The translations under genes and the position numbers were made by a program. Shown here one piece after another: positions 1 to 8,080 of a stretch of DNA of 39,426 nt (position 1 is the stretch's first letter; each line of letters starts with the position of its first letter). The notes beneath the pieces were generated by a model that made no database searches, was not told the origin of the DNA, and saw nothing but the letters and a program-made list of their open reading frames with translations. The stretch is taken from NCBI GenBank assembly GCA_964401455.1, contig CAYNYI010000010.1, positions 1-39,426 on the forward strand. Reading direction: 5' to 3'. Source of the stretch: CAYNYI01 sp964401455 (GTDB lineage Bacteria > Fibrobacterota > OXYB2-FULL-49-7 > CAYNYI01).

Positions 1-159
1 TATTTTGGTTTTGCCCAGAGTGTGGGAAAGGATATGCAAAACCGCGGGTACAGAAATATAAATCCGGGTTAAGGGGCTTGTATTTACAAAGCCGGGTTTA
101 ATTTGGGGGTTTTTTTGGGGGAACAAAACTTTTTTTACGGAATTTTTGAAAAGTATTAA
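1..159 (+). other. Degraded or error-prone upstream part of barrel gene
   Basis: Frame 1 reads as aromatic and glycine-rich barrel-like text but is broken by TAA at 70-72 and 157-159. Homopolymer-rich stretches (G and T runs near 106-120, T run near 130-136, ten-plus A at 161-170) suggest sequence or assembly error at a contig edge, although genuine decay is possible. The same frame continues downstream as the open barrel fragment. No other gene is visible here. Confidence 0.4.
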
Positions 160-687
160 GAAAAAAAAAAAGTTAATTTTGATCCTGCCGGGCGCCGTAC
201 CACCCTCAAAAACCGCAATAAGGATAATACCGCCGCCAAGGGCATTAAAATAGGAGCCCGCTATAATATTTTCAAAGACTGTATAATATCCGGGCAGTAT
301 CGGTCTAATCTATTCAAGCTTACCGGGGGGGGAAGGGCCGGAACGGTATCTCCCAATGCCGATAATGATTACAACCGCGAAGACGCTCATTCGGATTCTT
401 ATGTTGAGTTTAAAATTAAATGCGGCCGCGAGACTGCGTTTTTTTTGGAGAAAGGTGAAATTTACTTTAATTCCGGACACCTTGATTATTATTATGATAT
501 ATACTCATTTTCTGACCCTAACCCTTTCAAAAGTATGGGAGCGGATTTTGAGTTTACCCTGACAAACCGTTACAGCGCGGTTTTCGGATGGGAAAACTAT
601 TATATAGATAAAGACGGATCAAGAAGTATCGAGGAACCGGGAGAAGTCTTTACAACAATAAAATTAGGAGCAAAAGCGGGGTTTTAA
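160..687 (+). CDS. C-terminal fragment of a probable outer-membrane beta-barrel protein
   Basis: The frame is open from 160 to the TAA at 685-687, about 175 codons, with no convincing start, so this is the 3' part of a longer gene. The translation has alternating polar and aromatic residues (for example FEFTLTNRYSAVFGWENYYI) and ends in a terminal phenylalanine (KAGF), the usual C-terminal signal of outer-membrane barrels. An in-frame TTG at 445 gives only 80 residues and is unlikely to be the real start. The stop overlaps the nadC start as TAATG, so the genes are probably co-transcribed. I do not recognise the family; a porin-like protein is the simplest reading, from strand pattern and terminal Phe only. 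Confidence 0.5.
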   Translation, partial: EKKKVNFDPAGRRTTLKNRNKDNTAAKGIKIGARYNIFKDCIISGQYRSNLFKLTGGGRAGTVSPNADNDYNREDAHSDSYVEFKIKCGRETAFFLEKGEIYFNSGHLDYYYDIYSFSDPNPFKSMGADFEFTLTNRYSAVFGWENYYIDKDGSRSIEEPGEVFTTIKLGAKAGF

Positions 688-1520
688 TGATAGACGCCAT
701 TACTGAAAAAATGATAAAAGATTCTCTGAGGGAGGATATAGGCGATGGCGATATAACCAGCTCGGCTGTCTATTCCACGGAAGACTTCTCACGAGGCCGT
801 TTTATCCTTAAAGAGGATTGTGTGATTTCGGGGCTGGAACTGCTGCGCAGGCTTTATAAAATCCATGATCCGGGAATTAAATTCACCGCTAAAACGCGCG
901 ACGGTAAAGCTCCGGGTTCCGGTGCCGCCGCCGCCGAGGTTTACGGCCCCTCCGTAAGCCTTCTTTCGGCTGAAAGGACTGCCCTGAATATTTTCCAGCA
1001 TCTTTGCGGTATAGCGACAAAAACCAGGCAGACAGTCGAAAAGCTTCAGGGAACGGGCGTAAAGCTCCTTGATACCAGAAAAACCCTCCCTATGCTTCGT
1101 TCAGCGGCAAAAAAAGCAGTGCTTGACGGCGGAGGTCATAACCACAGGGCCGGTCTTTATGACATGGTGCTCCTTAAGGAAAACCATGTATTAAAAGCCG
1201 GAGGCCCGGGCCGGGCGGTAAGACTCGCCCGCCGTAAATACGGAAAAAAATACAGAATCGAAGTTGAAGTTAAGAATCTCAGTGAGTTTCGGGATGCTCT
1301 GGAATCCGCTCCGGATGTGATTATGCTTGATAATATGCGTCCATCGGTCATAAAAAAAGCAGTCGGGTTAAAGATGGGCCAAAAGATCAGAATAGAAGTT
1401 TCCGGTAATATTAATACATCTAATATTCAAAAATACGCACTGCCCGGTGTCGATTTTATATCAATGGGTTCTTTGACTCATTCCGCCGGCGGGGCGGATA
1501 TCTCATTTTTATTGTTTTAG
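687..1520 (+). CDS. nadC: Nicotinate-nucleotide pyrophosphorylase (quinolinate phosphoribosyltransferase)
   Basis: This cytosolic enzyme converts quinolinate and PRPP to nicotinate mononucleotide, CO2 and pyrophosphate, the entry to de novo NAD synthesis. The 277-residue length is normal. Family landmarks are the N-terminal EDIGDGDITS segment, the LLDTRKTLPMLRSAAKKAVLDGGG stretch that binds substrate phosphates (abbreviated key part: DTRKT, then GGGHNHR), the DMVLLKENH segment, and a C-terminal IRIEVSGNI...VDFISMGSLTHS pattern that closes the barrel. The ATG overlaps the preceding stop as TAATG. The coaX gene follows after 13 bp, giving a small cofactor cluster. nadA and nadB are not in the window. 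No key residue appears to be missing. Confidence 0.95.
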   Translation: MIDAITEKMIKDSLREDIGDGDITSSAVYSTEDFSRGRFILKEDCVISGLELLRRLYKIHDPGIKFTAKTRDGKAPGSGAAAAEVYGPSVSLLSAERTALNIFQHLCGIATKTRQTVEKLQGTGVKLLDTRKTLPMLRSAAKKAVLDGGGHNHRAGLYDMVLLKENHVLKAGGPGRAVRLARRKYGKKYRIEVEVKNLSEFRDALESAPDVIMLDNMRPSVIKKAVGLKMGQKIRIEVSGNINTSNIQKYALPGVDFISMGSLTHSAGGADISFLLF

Positions 1521-1533
1521 GAATACGCTGACA

Positions 1534-2283
1534 ATGGCAAGTGCTCTGATTTTCAGTATCGGGAATAGTTCTGTATCCGCGGCGGTCTTTGACGGAAAAC
1601 ACCCCGTTAATTTTTCCCCCTATCTGCGAAGCCGGCGGGAAATCAGAAAAATAATTAGTTCTTATCATGTTGATTTTTATTATTATGTTTCCGTAAATGG
1701 AGCGGCGGAAAAAGATTTTAGAGCTCTATTCAAAGACGAGGGTATTAAGGTTTATAAAGTCTCTCATTCAGATTTCAGGGCTCTTGCCGGAGGAGTAAAA
1801 GAGGATGCGTTTAATAAAACTGGATTAGACAGGCTGGCTGCTTCCGCGGGAGCATACTGCATTGCCGGAAAACCGGTAATTACAGTTGACGCCGGAACTG
1901 CCGTAACGGTGGATCTTTCAGGAGAATCAGGCATATTCTTGGGCGGATGTATATTTCCTGGAATACGACTTCAACATGAAGCGCTTGGCGAAAAGACCTC
2001 CGCCCTGAGAAAAAATTATCCCGAAGGGACCTGTTCTCTCCCCGGGAAAGATACAGCGGGAGCTGTCCGCGCCGGAGTCCTTGGCGGAACAGCGAGAAAT
2101 ATAACCGGAGCGGTTTCGGAATTAAAAAAATATTGCCGTAAAAAACAAATAGCTGCACCTGCGGTATTTTTTACCGGAGGTAACGGAAAAGAATTGCTGA
2201 ATATTTCCGGGCTGAAGGCCCGGTATAAACCCTGTCTTGTTCATTCAGGGGTATTAAAACATATGATGCCGGAGAAAAAATGA
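1534..2283 (+). CDS. coaX: Type III pantothenate kinase
   Basis: This enzyme phosphorylates pantothenate to 4'-phosphopantothenate, the first step of coenzyme A synthesis, using an ASKHA-fold domain. The 249 residues start with a phosphate-binding SIGNSSVSAAVF strand, contain TGLDRLAA (the family's GxDR element), and carry the diagnostic VTVDAGTAVTVDL motif followed by GGCIFPG. These elements separate CoaX from the unrelated CoaA kinases. The start ATG lies 13 bp after nadC. Its TGA overlaps the permease ATG as ATGA, which suggests translational coupling. Nothing unusual is seen apart from Thr in front of GLDR where many homologues have Val. Confidence 0.92.
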   Translation: MASALIFSIGNSSVSAAVFDGKHPVNFSPYLRSRREIRKIISSYHVDFYYYVSVNGAAEKDFRALFKDEGIKVYKVSHSDFRALAGGVKEDAFNKTGLDRLAASAGAYCIAGKPVITVDAGTAVTVDLSGESGIFLGGCIFPGIRLQHEALGEKTSALRKNYPEGTCSLPGKDTAGAVRAGVLGGTARNITGAVSELKKYCRKKQIAAPAVFFTGGNGKELLNISGLKARYKPCLVHSGVLKHMMPEKK

Positions 2284-4103
2284 AGAAAAAAATTAATACA
2301 CTGGATGTGTTTTGCATCGCCTCAGGCGTAATGATCAGCTCCGGTATCTTTATACTTCCCGGTATAGCATTTGACAGAACCGGGCCGTCAATTTTTGTTT
2401 CATACGCTCTTGCCGGCGCCGCAGCTCTCGCCGGATCGATGAGTATGATTGAACTGGCGACGGCCATGCCCAAAGCGGGAGGAGATTACTTTTTTATCAC
2501 ACGGGTCTTCGGACCTCTTCCGGGTATACTTTCCGGATTTTTCAGCTGGTTTGCCATAAGTTTAAAAACAGCTTTTGCTGTTTTTGGTATAGCGGAGGTT
2601 ATATCGGCTGTTTCAGGGGTGGATCTGCATTTGGCCGCTGTTGTCGCCGCCTGCTTTTTCATTTTACTGAATTTATACGGCGTGAGTACCGCCGTTAAGT
2701 TTGAGGTTGTTATTGTTATCAGTCTTATTCTTATTATGATTACCTATACTACAGCCGGGATAACACAAGTAAAAGTGGAAAAATTTATAGATTTTGCTCC
2801 CGGCGGCATTAATTCTGTTTTTATGACCGCAGGCTTTGTATTCATTTCGTTTGGAGGTCTTTTGAAAGTCGCCGCTCTTTCTGAGGAGGTTGATGAGCCA
2901 GGGAAAACTCTTCCCGCCGGTATTATATCTGCTGTTGTCGCTGTTACTCTTCTTTATTCGCTCTTATTGATTGTTCTCGTGGGGACTTCGGAACCGGAAA
3001 ATTTAAGAAAATCCCTTTCGCCGGTTGCGGATTCCGCGTTTACTTTCCTTGGTACAAAAGGATATTATCTTTTGTCTCTTGCTGCTCTCCTTGCATTTAT
3101 TTCAACAGCCAATGCAGGCATAATGTCAGCTTCGAGGTATCCGGTAGCCCTTGGAAAAGACGGGCTCCTTCCCGCTGTATTTTCCCGCGCTTCGGCTAAA
3201 GGAGTTCCGTTTTTCTCGGTGGTTTTTACCGGAGGCCTCATTATTTTTTCTCTATTCTGGGACCTTGAAGTTCTTGTGAAAAACGCGTCAGCCATTACCC
3301 TTGCCGCTTATATCCTTACCAATGTGGCTCTTGTCGTAATTAGAGAAAGCGGGGTGCAGAATTATTCACCGGCTTTTCGCGCTCCATTTTATCCGTGGCT
3401 GCAGATATTCTCTGCTGGGGTGTTTATATTTTTAATATCCGAAATAGGGGTCGCGGCAGTTGAATCCATCGCTATACTCGCAGCTTTAAGCGTTGCGATA
3501 TATTTACTTTATGGCCGTAAGCATTTTAAAGGCGAGTATGCGCTTATGTATCTTGTACAAAGGATTATAAACAGGGACATGACATCTAACGATCTCGAAG
3601 ATGAACTTAGAAAAATTTTGAGCAGCAGAGACAGCATAGAGGCGGACAGGTTTCATGAACTGGTGGAAGACTCACCGGTTATTGACCTTGAAGGGCCGCT
3701 ACTTCGCAATGAGTTTTTCAGTATTGTAGCTGATAAATGCCCCGGACTTGATACAGAATCTGAAAAAGATGACTTTGTGAAACTCATGCAGAAAAGAGAA
3801 GACGAATCCAGCACCGCGATAAGCTCTTTTATTGCCGTGCCGCACATAATTATTGAGGGTGAGGGGGTTTTCCGGATGGTAATCGCCAGAGTTAAAAAAG
3901 GCGTTGCATTTTCGGAAAAGGAAAATCAGGTTAAAGCCGTTTTTGTTCTGGCCGGCTCAAAAGATGAGAGGCAATTTCATCTCCAGGCCCTTTCCGCAAT
4001 AGCGCAGATTGCTCAAAGCGGTGATTTTCAAAAGAAATGGCAGGCGGCGAGAAACAGTGAAAACCTGCGTGACATATTGCTGCTCGGAAGAAAATCAGGA
4101 TAA
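2280..4103 (+). CDS. APC-family amino acid permease with C-terminal PTS EIIA-like domain
   Basis: The 607 residues split into two parts. Residues about 8-420 form a polytopic membrane domain of roughly 12 helices, beginning with the APC-type SSGIFILPG element in helix 1; this is expected to be an inner-membrane proton- or gradient-driven amino acid transporter. Residues about 440-607 look like a cytosolic PTS EIIA domain of the fructose/nitrogen type: a conserved FIAVPH motif places the candidate phosphoryl-accepting histidine at H522, followed by VKAVFVLAGSKDE and a C-terminal helix. The GK that often follows the active His in sugar EIIA proteins is absent here. The ATG overlaps the coaX stop (ATGA). 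Substrate is unknown. EIIA could be regulatory, linking uptake to PTS phosphorylation state; that is inference. Confidence 0.85.
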   Translation: MKKKINTLDVFCIASGVMISSGIFILPGIAFDRTGPSIFVSYALAGAAALAGSMSMIELATAMPKAGGDYFFITRVFGPLPGILSGFFSWFAISLKTAFAVFGIAEVISAVSGVDLHLAAVVAACFFILLNLYGVSTAVKFEVVIVISLILIMITYTTAGITQVKVEKFIDFAPGGINSVFMTAGFVFISFGGLLKVAALSEEVDEPGKTLPAGIISAVVAVTLLYSLLLIVLVGTSEPENLRKSLSPVADSAFTFLGTKGYYLLSLAALLAFISTANAGIMSASRYPVALGKDGLLPAVFSRASAKGVPFFSVVFTGGLIIFSLFWDLEVLVKNASAITLAAYILTNVALVVIRESGVQNYSPAFRAPFYPWLQIFSAGVFIFLISEIGVAAVESIAILAALSVAIYLLYGRKHFKGEYALMYLVQRIINRDMTSNDLEDELRKILSSRDSIEADRFHELVEDSPVIDLEGPLLRNEFFSIVADKCPGLDTESEKDDFVKLMQKREDESSTAISSFIAVPHIIIEGEGVFRMVIARVKKGVAFSEKENQVKAVFVLAGSKDERQFHLQALSAIAQIAQSGDFQKKWQAARNSENLRDILLLGRKSG

Positions 4104-4141
4104 GGATTTTTCAATGCAGATTAATAGAGGAGGGACGCTGC

Positions 4142-4183
4142 CGGTGTTCACACCGCTGCGGTAGAAACCGGCGGAGGTGGTTT
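4142..4183. terminator. Possible hairpins between convergent genes
   Basis: The 103-bp gap between the convergent permease and DUF4416 genes holds a perfect 5-bp hairpin (CGGTG-ttca-CACCG, 4142-4155) and a weaker AAACC/GGTTT pairing (4165-4183) followed by TTTGTCTCT on the plus strand. Neither has a classical uridine tract, so a terminator role is only plausible. Confidence 0.3.
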
Positions 4184-4206
4184 TGTCTCTAAAAAAATCA
4201 CCTTTA

Positions 4207-4740
4207 TCAATTGATACGTTTTTTCATCTGTTCCCGTAAAAGTTGTCTGATTTTTTTAAGCACATCTCTGTACTCCAAAGAAGCGTAATCAGCATATGTC
4301 CAGGGATACGGTATGAATTCTCCGTCGCGGAAAGTAAGAGTAACTTCGCAGAATATTCCTTTTCCGACATATATGCGGTGCTCTCTGTCTTTTGTTGTTG
4401 CCAGTATAAGCTGACCGAGGGTTAAATAACCGGGGTCAAGATTGACGGTTCTCTTATTGCCGGTCGAGAGTTCTTTTTCAATCAGGTTGGTTTTGATTTT
4501 AACTTCGGTAATTTCGGTCCTGTCGATAAGTTTTTCGAAAGAGATGAATTTTTTGAAAAGCCCCTTGCCGAATTCCCGGTCATAGTAGCTTGTTTTATCG
4601 AAAACAAGCTCAGGACTTTCGTAGTCAGTTTTCCCAAAAAGGGCTTTTACTGAATCCAGTGATTTTATGAAATATTCTTTGTCATGATAAATGAAACCGC
4701 ATATTAATTTTACCGGTGCTGTCTTTTTTATGATTCCCAT
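4207..4740 (-). CDS. DUF4416 family protein
   Basis: A 177-residue soluble protein matching my knowledge of the DUF4416 family, which is widespread and of unknown function. Shared landmarks are the N-terminal PVKLICGFIY strand, DKTSYYDREFGKGL, KKFISFEKLID, the central TVNLDPGYLTLGQLILATTK segment with DREHRIYVGKGIFCEVTL, and the C-terminal PWTYADY. These conserved Asp, Gly, Lys and His positions suggest a binding or catalytic pocket, but no reaction is established. No signal peptide or membrane segment is visible. The gene stands alone on the minus strand, divergent from the dNTPase across a 150-bp AT-rich spacer. The family call is firm; the role is unknown. Confidence 0.88.
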   Translation of the reverse strand: MGIIKKTAPVKLICGFIYHDKEYFIKSLDSVKALFGKTDYESPELVFDKTSYYDREFGKGLFKKFISFEKLIDRTEITEVKIKTNLIEKELSTGNKRTVNLDPGYLTLGQLILATTKDREHRIYVGKGIFCEVTLTFRDGEFIPYPWTYADYASLEYRDVLKKIRQLLREQMKKRIN

Positions 4741-4890
4741 AAATAATGTCTTTATTATTGCAACATCTTGTGTTAAAATTCCTGTAATATAACAATCGGG
4801 TTCTTAAATAAAAAAATCATCTTAAATGACTTTTTAAGTGACCTGTTAAAAATAATATATTTAATCACCGAAATATTAAAAAGGAGAACA
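4741..4890. promoter_or_regulatory. AT-rich divergent intergenic region with short repeats
   Basis: This spacer separates the divergent DUF4416 and dNTPase genes and must carry start signals for both. TCTTAAAT occurs twice, 18 bp apart (4802-4809 and 4820-4827), and CTTAAA/TTTAAG form an inverted pair (4821-4838). I could not place a convincing -35/-10 pair. AAAAGGAG ahead of 4891 is a good ribosome-binding site. Confidence 0.3.
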
Positions 4891-6069
4891 ATGGGTACTA
4901 ATTTCCTGAATGAGATCGTAGAGAACCATAATCGTTATGAGGATATGCGGCTTTCGGAATACGCTTCGAGAAGCAGCCGCGCTGTATGCAAAGGCGTATT
5001 GAAAAAAAACGAGATCCGGCCGAGATACGCTGTCGATTCTGACAGGATCCTTCATTCAAGATCATTTACCAGGTATATAGATAAAACCCAGGTTTTCTAT
5101 GCTTTTGAAAATGATCATCTGACGCACAGGGTACTGCATGTGCAGCTTGTTTCCAAAATAGCGCGGACGATCGGGAGAATACTCCGTCTGAACGAGGATC
5201 TTATCGAAGCGGTCGCTCTTGGGCATGATATCGGCCATACTCCTTTCGGGCATGAGGGGGAAAAGTATCTTTCTGATATCTGCGAGAAAAAGGGAATAGG
5301 TAATTTCAGACATAATATACACAGTGTAAGAATGCTTTCCGGTGTAGAGAACCGCGGGCTCGGGCTTGACCTTTCTCTTCAGGTATTTGACGGAATATTA
5401 TGTCACGACGGAGAGAGCACCGATGATGTTCTTGTGCCGAAATCCGGAAAAACATGGGCCTCTCATGAAAGCGACATTGAAAAAATGACTTTGGACCGAT
5501 CTGTCAGTACACCCATGCCTATGACTACAGAGGGCTGTGTAGTGAGGTTTGCGGATACGATTGCCTATATCGGAAGAGATGTTGAGGATGCCATAGCGCT
5601 GAATATTATAAAAAGATCCGATCTGCCGAAAGAGGTATCTGAAGTTCTGGGAGACAGGAATTCAAGAATAGTTGACACGCTTGTGAAAGACCTCATTATA
5701 AACAGTTATAATAAGCCTGAAATTCGTTTTTCACCCGATGTTTTCAAGGCGCTTAAGACTTTGCGGGAGTTCAATTACGGAATGATTTACACAAATTCCA
5801 GGGTGAAGAACGAGACCGGGAAAATACAGAAGATGTTTGAGCTGTTATTCGATTTTCTATGTAATGATTACGAGAGCCATCCCCATAAATCCAACCTCAG
5901 AAAATATATCACGGGAATGTCTGATGAATATCTTGAAAGAAACACTACCCCAGAAATTGTACGTGATTATATTGCCGGAATGACAGATGATTATTTTATC
6001 CATGAATTTGCGAGCAATTTTGTAGTGGGAAAAAAGGGCTATAAAATGGGAGATTTGCCTGAATCCTGA
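4891..6069 (+). CDS. dgt: HD-domain deoxynucleoside triphosphate triphosphohydrolase (dGTPase-like)
   Basis: Members of this family hydrolyse dNTPs to the deoxynucleoside and tripolyphosphate, limiting dNTP pools. The 392-residue protein carries the family's metal-binding series: H79 in LTHRVLHV, H112-D113 in LGHDIGHTPFGHEGE, and a later Asp in VVRFADTIAYIGRD. The N-terminal SRSFTRYIDKTQVF matches the family's entry motif, where Arg and Lys contact the nucleotide. The start ATG follows AAAAGGAG. It is shorter than the E. coli enzyme and closer to the broad dNTPase-like group, so substrate preference is unsure and the gene symbol is by homology only. It stands alone, with a hairpin downstream. 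Confidence 0.85.
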   Translation: MGTNFLNEIVENHNRYEDMRLSEYASRSSRAVCKGVLKKNEIRPRYAVDSDRILHSRSFTRYIDKTQVFYAFENDHLTHRVLHVQLVSKIARTIGRILRLNEDLIEAVALGHDIGHTPFGHEGEKYLSDICEKKGIGNFRHNIHSVRMLSGVENRGLGLDLSLQVFDGILCHDGESTDDVLVPKSGKTWASHESDIEKMTLDRSVSTPMPMTTEGCVVRFADTIAYIGRDVEDAIALNIIKRSDLPKEVSEVLGDRNSRIVDTLVKDLIINSYNKPEIRFSPDVFKALKTLREFNYGMIYTNSRVKNETGKIQKMFELLFDFLCNDYESHPHKSNLRKYITGMSDEYLERNTTPEIVRDYIAGMTDDYFIHEFASNFVVGKKGYKMGDLPES

Positions 6070-6095
6070 TCTTTTATACAAAAAAATCTAAAGTC

Positions 6096-6111
6096 CGGCG
6101 GAAATCCGCCG
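6096..6111 (+). terminator. GC-rich hairpin after the dNTPase gene
   Basis: CGGCGGA and TCCGCCG form a tight inverted repeat just downstream of the dNTPase stop (six pairs with an AAAT loop). The following bases (atatatagg) are not a T tract, so termination would be weak on the plus strand; on the minus strand an AT-rich tail with seven T follows. Confidence 0.35.
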
Positions 6112-6156
6112 ATATATAGGAACAGGGGTGCTGTATTTTAAACATGGAAGTTGAAA

Positions 6157-6399
6157 ATGCGGATAGAATCAATCGCAGCATACGGTAATTATACTAAAAA
6201 ATCGGCGAATAACGGTAATAAACCCGTAAAACAGAAAAAATCCGATTCAGGTGACTCTTATATACCGTCAAAAGCCTCCGGAGGCAGCAAGCTTCATCTC
6301 GAATCCGTAAAGGCCAAAATAAATTCCGGATATTACAGTTCTGAAAAAGTTGTTGATGACATAGTGGACAAACTCGGCTCTGTTTTCGATCAGCTTTAG
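6157..6399 (+). CDS. Small protein resembling FlgM anti-sigma-28 factor
   Basis: An 80-residue, highly charged protein starting at ATG 6157, preceded by GGAAG at a suitable distance; an in-frame TTG at 6151 would add two residues. The first half is polar and Gly/Ser/Lys-rich, as expected for a disordered segment. The second half, HLESVKAKINSGYYSSEKVV followed by DDIVDKLG, resembles the helical C-terminus of FlgM, where a KxxIxxGxY-like turn precedes a helix that grips sigma-28. FlgM would hold FliA inactive until the flagellar hook is complete. No flagellar gene lies in the window, so this rests on pattern alone; a small unrelated helical protein is the alternative. Confidence 0.45.
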   Translation: MRIESIAAYGNYTKKSANNGNKPVKQKKSDSGDSYIPSKASGGSKLHLESVKAKINSGYYSSEKVVDDIVDKLGSVFDQL

Positions 6400-6475
6400 C
6401 AAAAATTCTTGCTTGCTTAAGACTTTTACCCGCCCTTGATTCATCTAACCGCCAATAACTATCTTATTCAGTAAT

Positions 6476-6916
6476 ATGCTTATAAAAAAGAATAAAAAAG
6501 CCTTCCACAATTATTTTGTTGAAGACCGTTATGAGGCCGGTATTTCTCTTGTGGGCACCGAAGTTAAATCTTTGAGAAAATCCAGAGTAAATTTCCGTGA
6601 CAGTTATGCGGAGGTTTCCGGAGGTGAGGTCTTTATCAAGAATCTTGATATACAGCCGTATGAACAGGGCGGTTATTCAAATCATGACCCCTCAAGGAAA
6701 AGAAAACTTCTTCTGCATAAAAAGGAAATTAACCGAATATACGCTTCAATTATGCAGAAAGGTAAGTCCGTTGTTCCTCTTTCTCTTTACTTTAAAAACG
6801 GACTGGTGAAATTAGAACTCGGAATATGCACAGGTAAGAAGACTTTTGATAAGAGGCATACGGTCGCGGACAGGGAAAGAAAAATGAGAGCGCGCCGCGC
6901 TCTGAAATCCGGATGA
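6476..6916 (+). CDS. smpB: SsrA-binding protein SmpB
   Basis: SmpB carries tmRNA (SsrA) into the A site of stalled ribosomes for trans-translation. The 146-residue protein has the family's signature stretches: NKKAFHNYFVEDRYEAGISL, GTEVKSLRKSRVNFRDSYAE, the central EQGGYSNHDPSRKRKLLLHK, and the basic tail beginning GKKTFDKRHTVADRERK that becomes helical in the mRNA channel. Length is typical. The ATG at 6476 has no strong Shine-Dalgarno sequence, but the protein's N-terminus fits the family. The amidase gene begins 4 bp after its stop. No tmRNA gene (ssrA), often found next to smpB, is recognisable here. Confidence 0.96.
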   Translation: MLIKKNKKAFHNYFVEDRYEAGISLVGTEVKSLRKSRVNFRDSYAEVSGGEVFIKNLDIQPYEQGGYSNHDPSRKRKLLLHKKEINRIYASIMQKGKSVVPLSLYFKNGLVKLELGICTGKKTFDKRHTVADRERKMRARRALKSG

Positions 6917-6920
6917 TGCT

Positions 6921-8078
6921 ATGTTGAGGTTTGCGATAGTTCTTTTATTCTGCTTATTGCAGCTGCAGGCATCCGTTCTCCGAGCCGGCTATTCAGGTAA
7001 GGTTTATGTTATATCATCTGAAAAAGTCGATGGAATTGATTATTTCCGAATAGAAGACCTTCGAACTATAATACCGGGAGAAATATTCTATCCGCCCGGC
7101 GGCAGGAAAGCTGTCTTTGAAACAGAAAAAGGCAGCATTCTCATAAGGGATAGAAGTATTTACGCCGAATGCGGGAATGAGATTATTAATATTGTTTATC
7201 CCGCTGTTGTAGGCCGTGACGGCGCCCGATTGCCTTTTACTGCGCTTGAGTTTATGGTTTTTCCTTTTCTCGAAGGCGCGAATTTCCGGGATTCTCTGTT
7301 TTCGCTTGTTTTTTCCGATACTCTTAATCAAGGCCCGGAAGAAAAAGCCGGGTATATGAAAATTTCACGGATAATAATTGATCCGGGGCACGGGGGAAAG
7401 GACCCGGGGGCAATTGGCCCTTCAGGCACCCAGGAAAAAGAAATCAATCTAAAGACAGCTCTTTTGCTTAAGGAGCTTTTTGATACTTCCGATGTAGAGG
7501 CGCTTTTAACAAGAGAATCCGATACATATTTATCGTTAAGGTCCAGAAAGGATTTTGCGAATGATAAAAAAGCAGACCTTTTTCTATCGCTTCACATGAA
7601 CGCGATAGGCGGGAAAAAGGCAAAACGGGAAGCCATAAACGGCTACTCTGTATTTTTTCTTGATATAGCCCGTAACGATAAAGCAAAAGCAACAGAGCTG
7701 CTTGAAAACTCCGCGCTAGAATTCGATGGAATTGATCCTCTCAAAAAAGAAAGCGGTGACATCGGCTTTATAATGAATGATCTTATGCTGAATCAATATC
7801 TTTATGAGTCAGAAGACCTGGCTGTTATGATCGTAGAAAATATGACCAGGGAGTTTCCGGAGAATGAATTTCATAAAAGTTTGACCGGAATAATGCAGGC
7901 CGGATTTTATGTTCTGGACGGACCTCTGATGCCTTCTGTTCTCTTTGAGATGGGTTATATCTCTAATTCATACGATGAAGCGCTTATGAAGTCAGAAAAG
8001 AACCAGAAGCGGATTGCCCGTATAATATTCGACTCGGTAATGAATTTTAAAAATAAATATGAGGGGATAGGGCGATAG
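6921..8078 (+). CDS. N-acetylmuramoyl-L-alanine amidase (Amidase_3), exported
   Basis: This zinc enzyme cleaves the amide bond between muramic acid and the peptide stem of peptidoglycan, usually during daughter-cell separation. Residues 1-22 form a signal peptide (hydrophobic core FAIVLLFCLLQLQASVL). Residues about 40-130 may be an AMIN-like or copper-amine-oxidase-like beta domain. The catalytic domain starts near 145 with IIIDPGHGGKDPGA. The four zinc or catalytic residues are visible: H157, E174 (EKEINL), H225 (SLHMNA) and E343 (FEMGYISN). The last of these is the glutamate needed for catalysis. There is no LysM or SPOR domain. The gene starts 4 bp after smpB, suggesting joint transcription. 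Confidence 0.93.
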   Translation: MLRFAIVLLFCLLQLQASVLRAGYSGKVYVISSEKVDGIDYFRIEDLRTIIPGEIFYPPGGRKAVFETEKGSILIRDRSIYAECGNEIINIVYPAVVGRDGARLPFTALEFMVFPFLEGANFRDSLFSLVFSDTLNQGPEEKAGYMKISRIIIDPGHGGKDPGAIGPSGTQEKEINLKTALLLKELFDTSDVEALLTRESDTYLSLRSRKDFANDKKADLFLSLHMNAIGGKKAKREAINGYSVFFLDIARNDKAKATELLENSALEFDGIDPLKKESGDIGFIMNDLMLNQYLYESEDLAVMIVENMTREFPENEFHKSLTGIMQAGFYVLDGPLMPSVLFEMGYISNSYDEALMKSEKNQKRIARIIFDSVMNFKNKYEGIGR

Positions 8079-8080
8079 GA

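Noticed and set aside
4114..4164. 16-codon ORF with GAGGAGGG inside
   Set aside because: It is very short, the purine stretch lies within rather than ahead of it, and no context supports translation.
6397..6413. AGCAA/TTGCT hairpin just after the FlgM-like gene, similar to the groES leader repeat
   Set aside because: The stem is only five bases with no T tract, and the likeness to the groES repeat is short enough to be chance.
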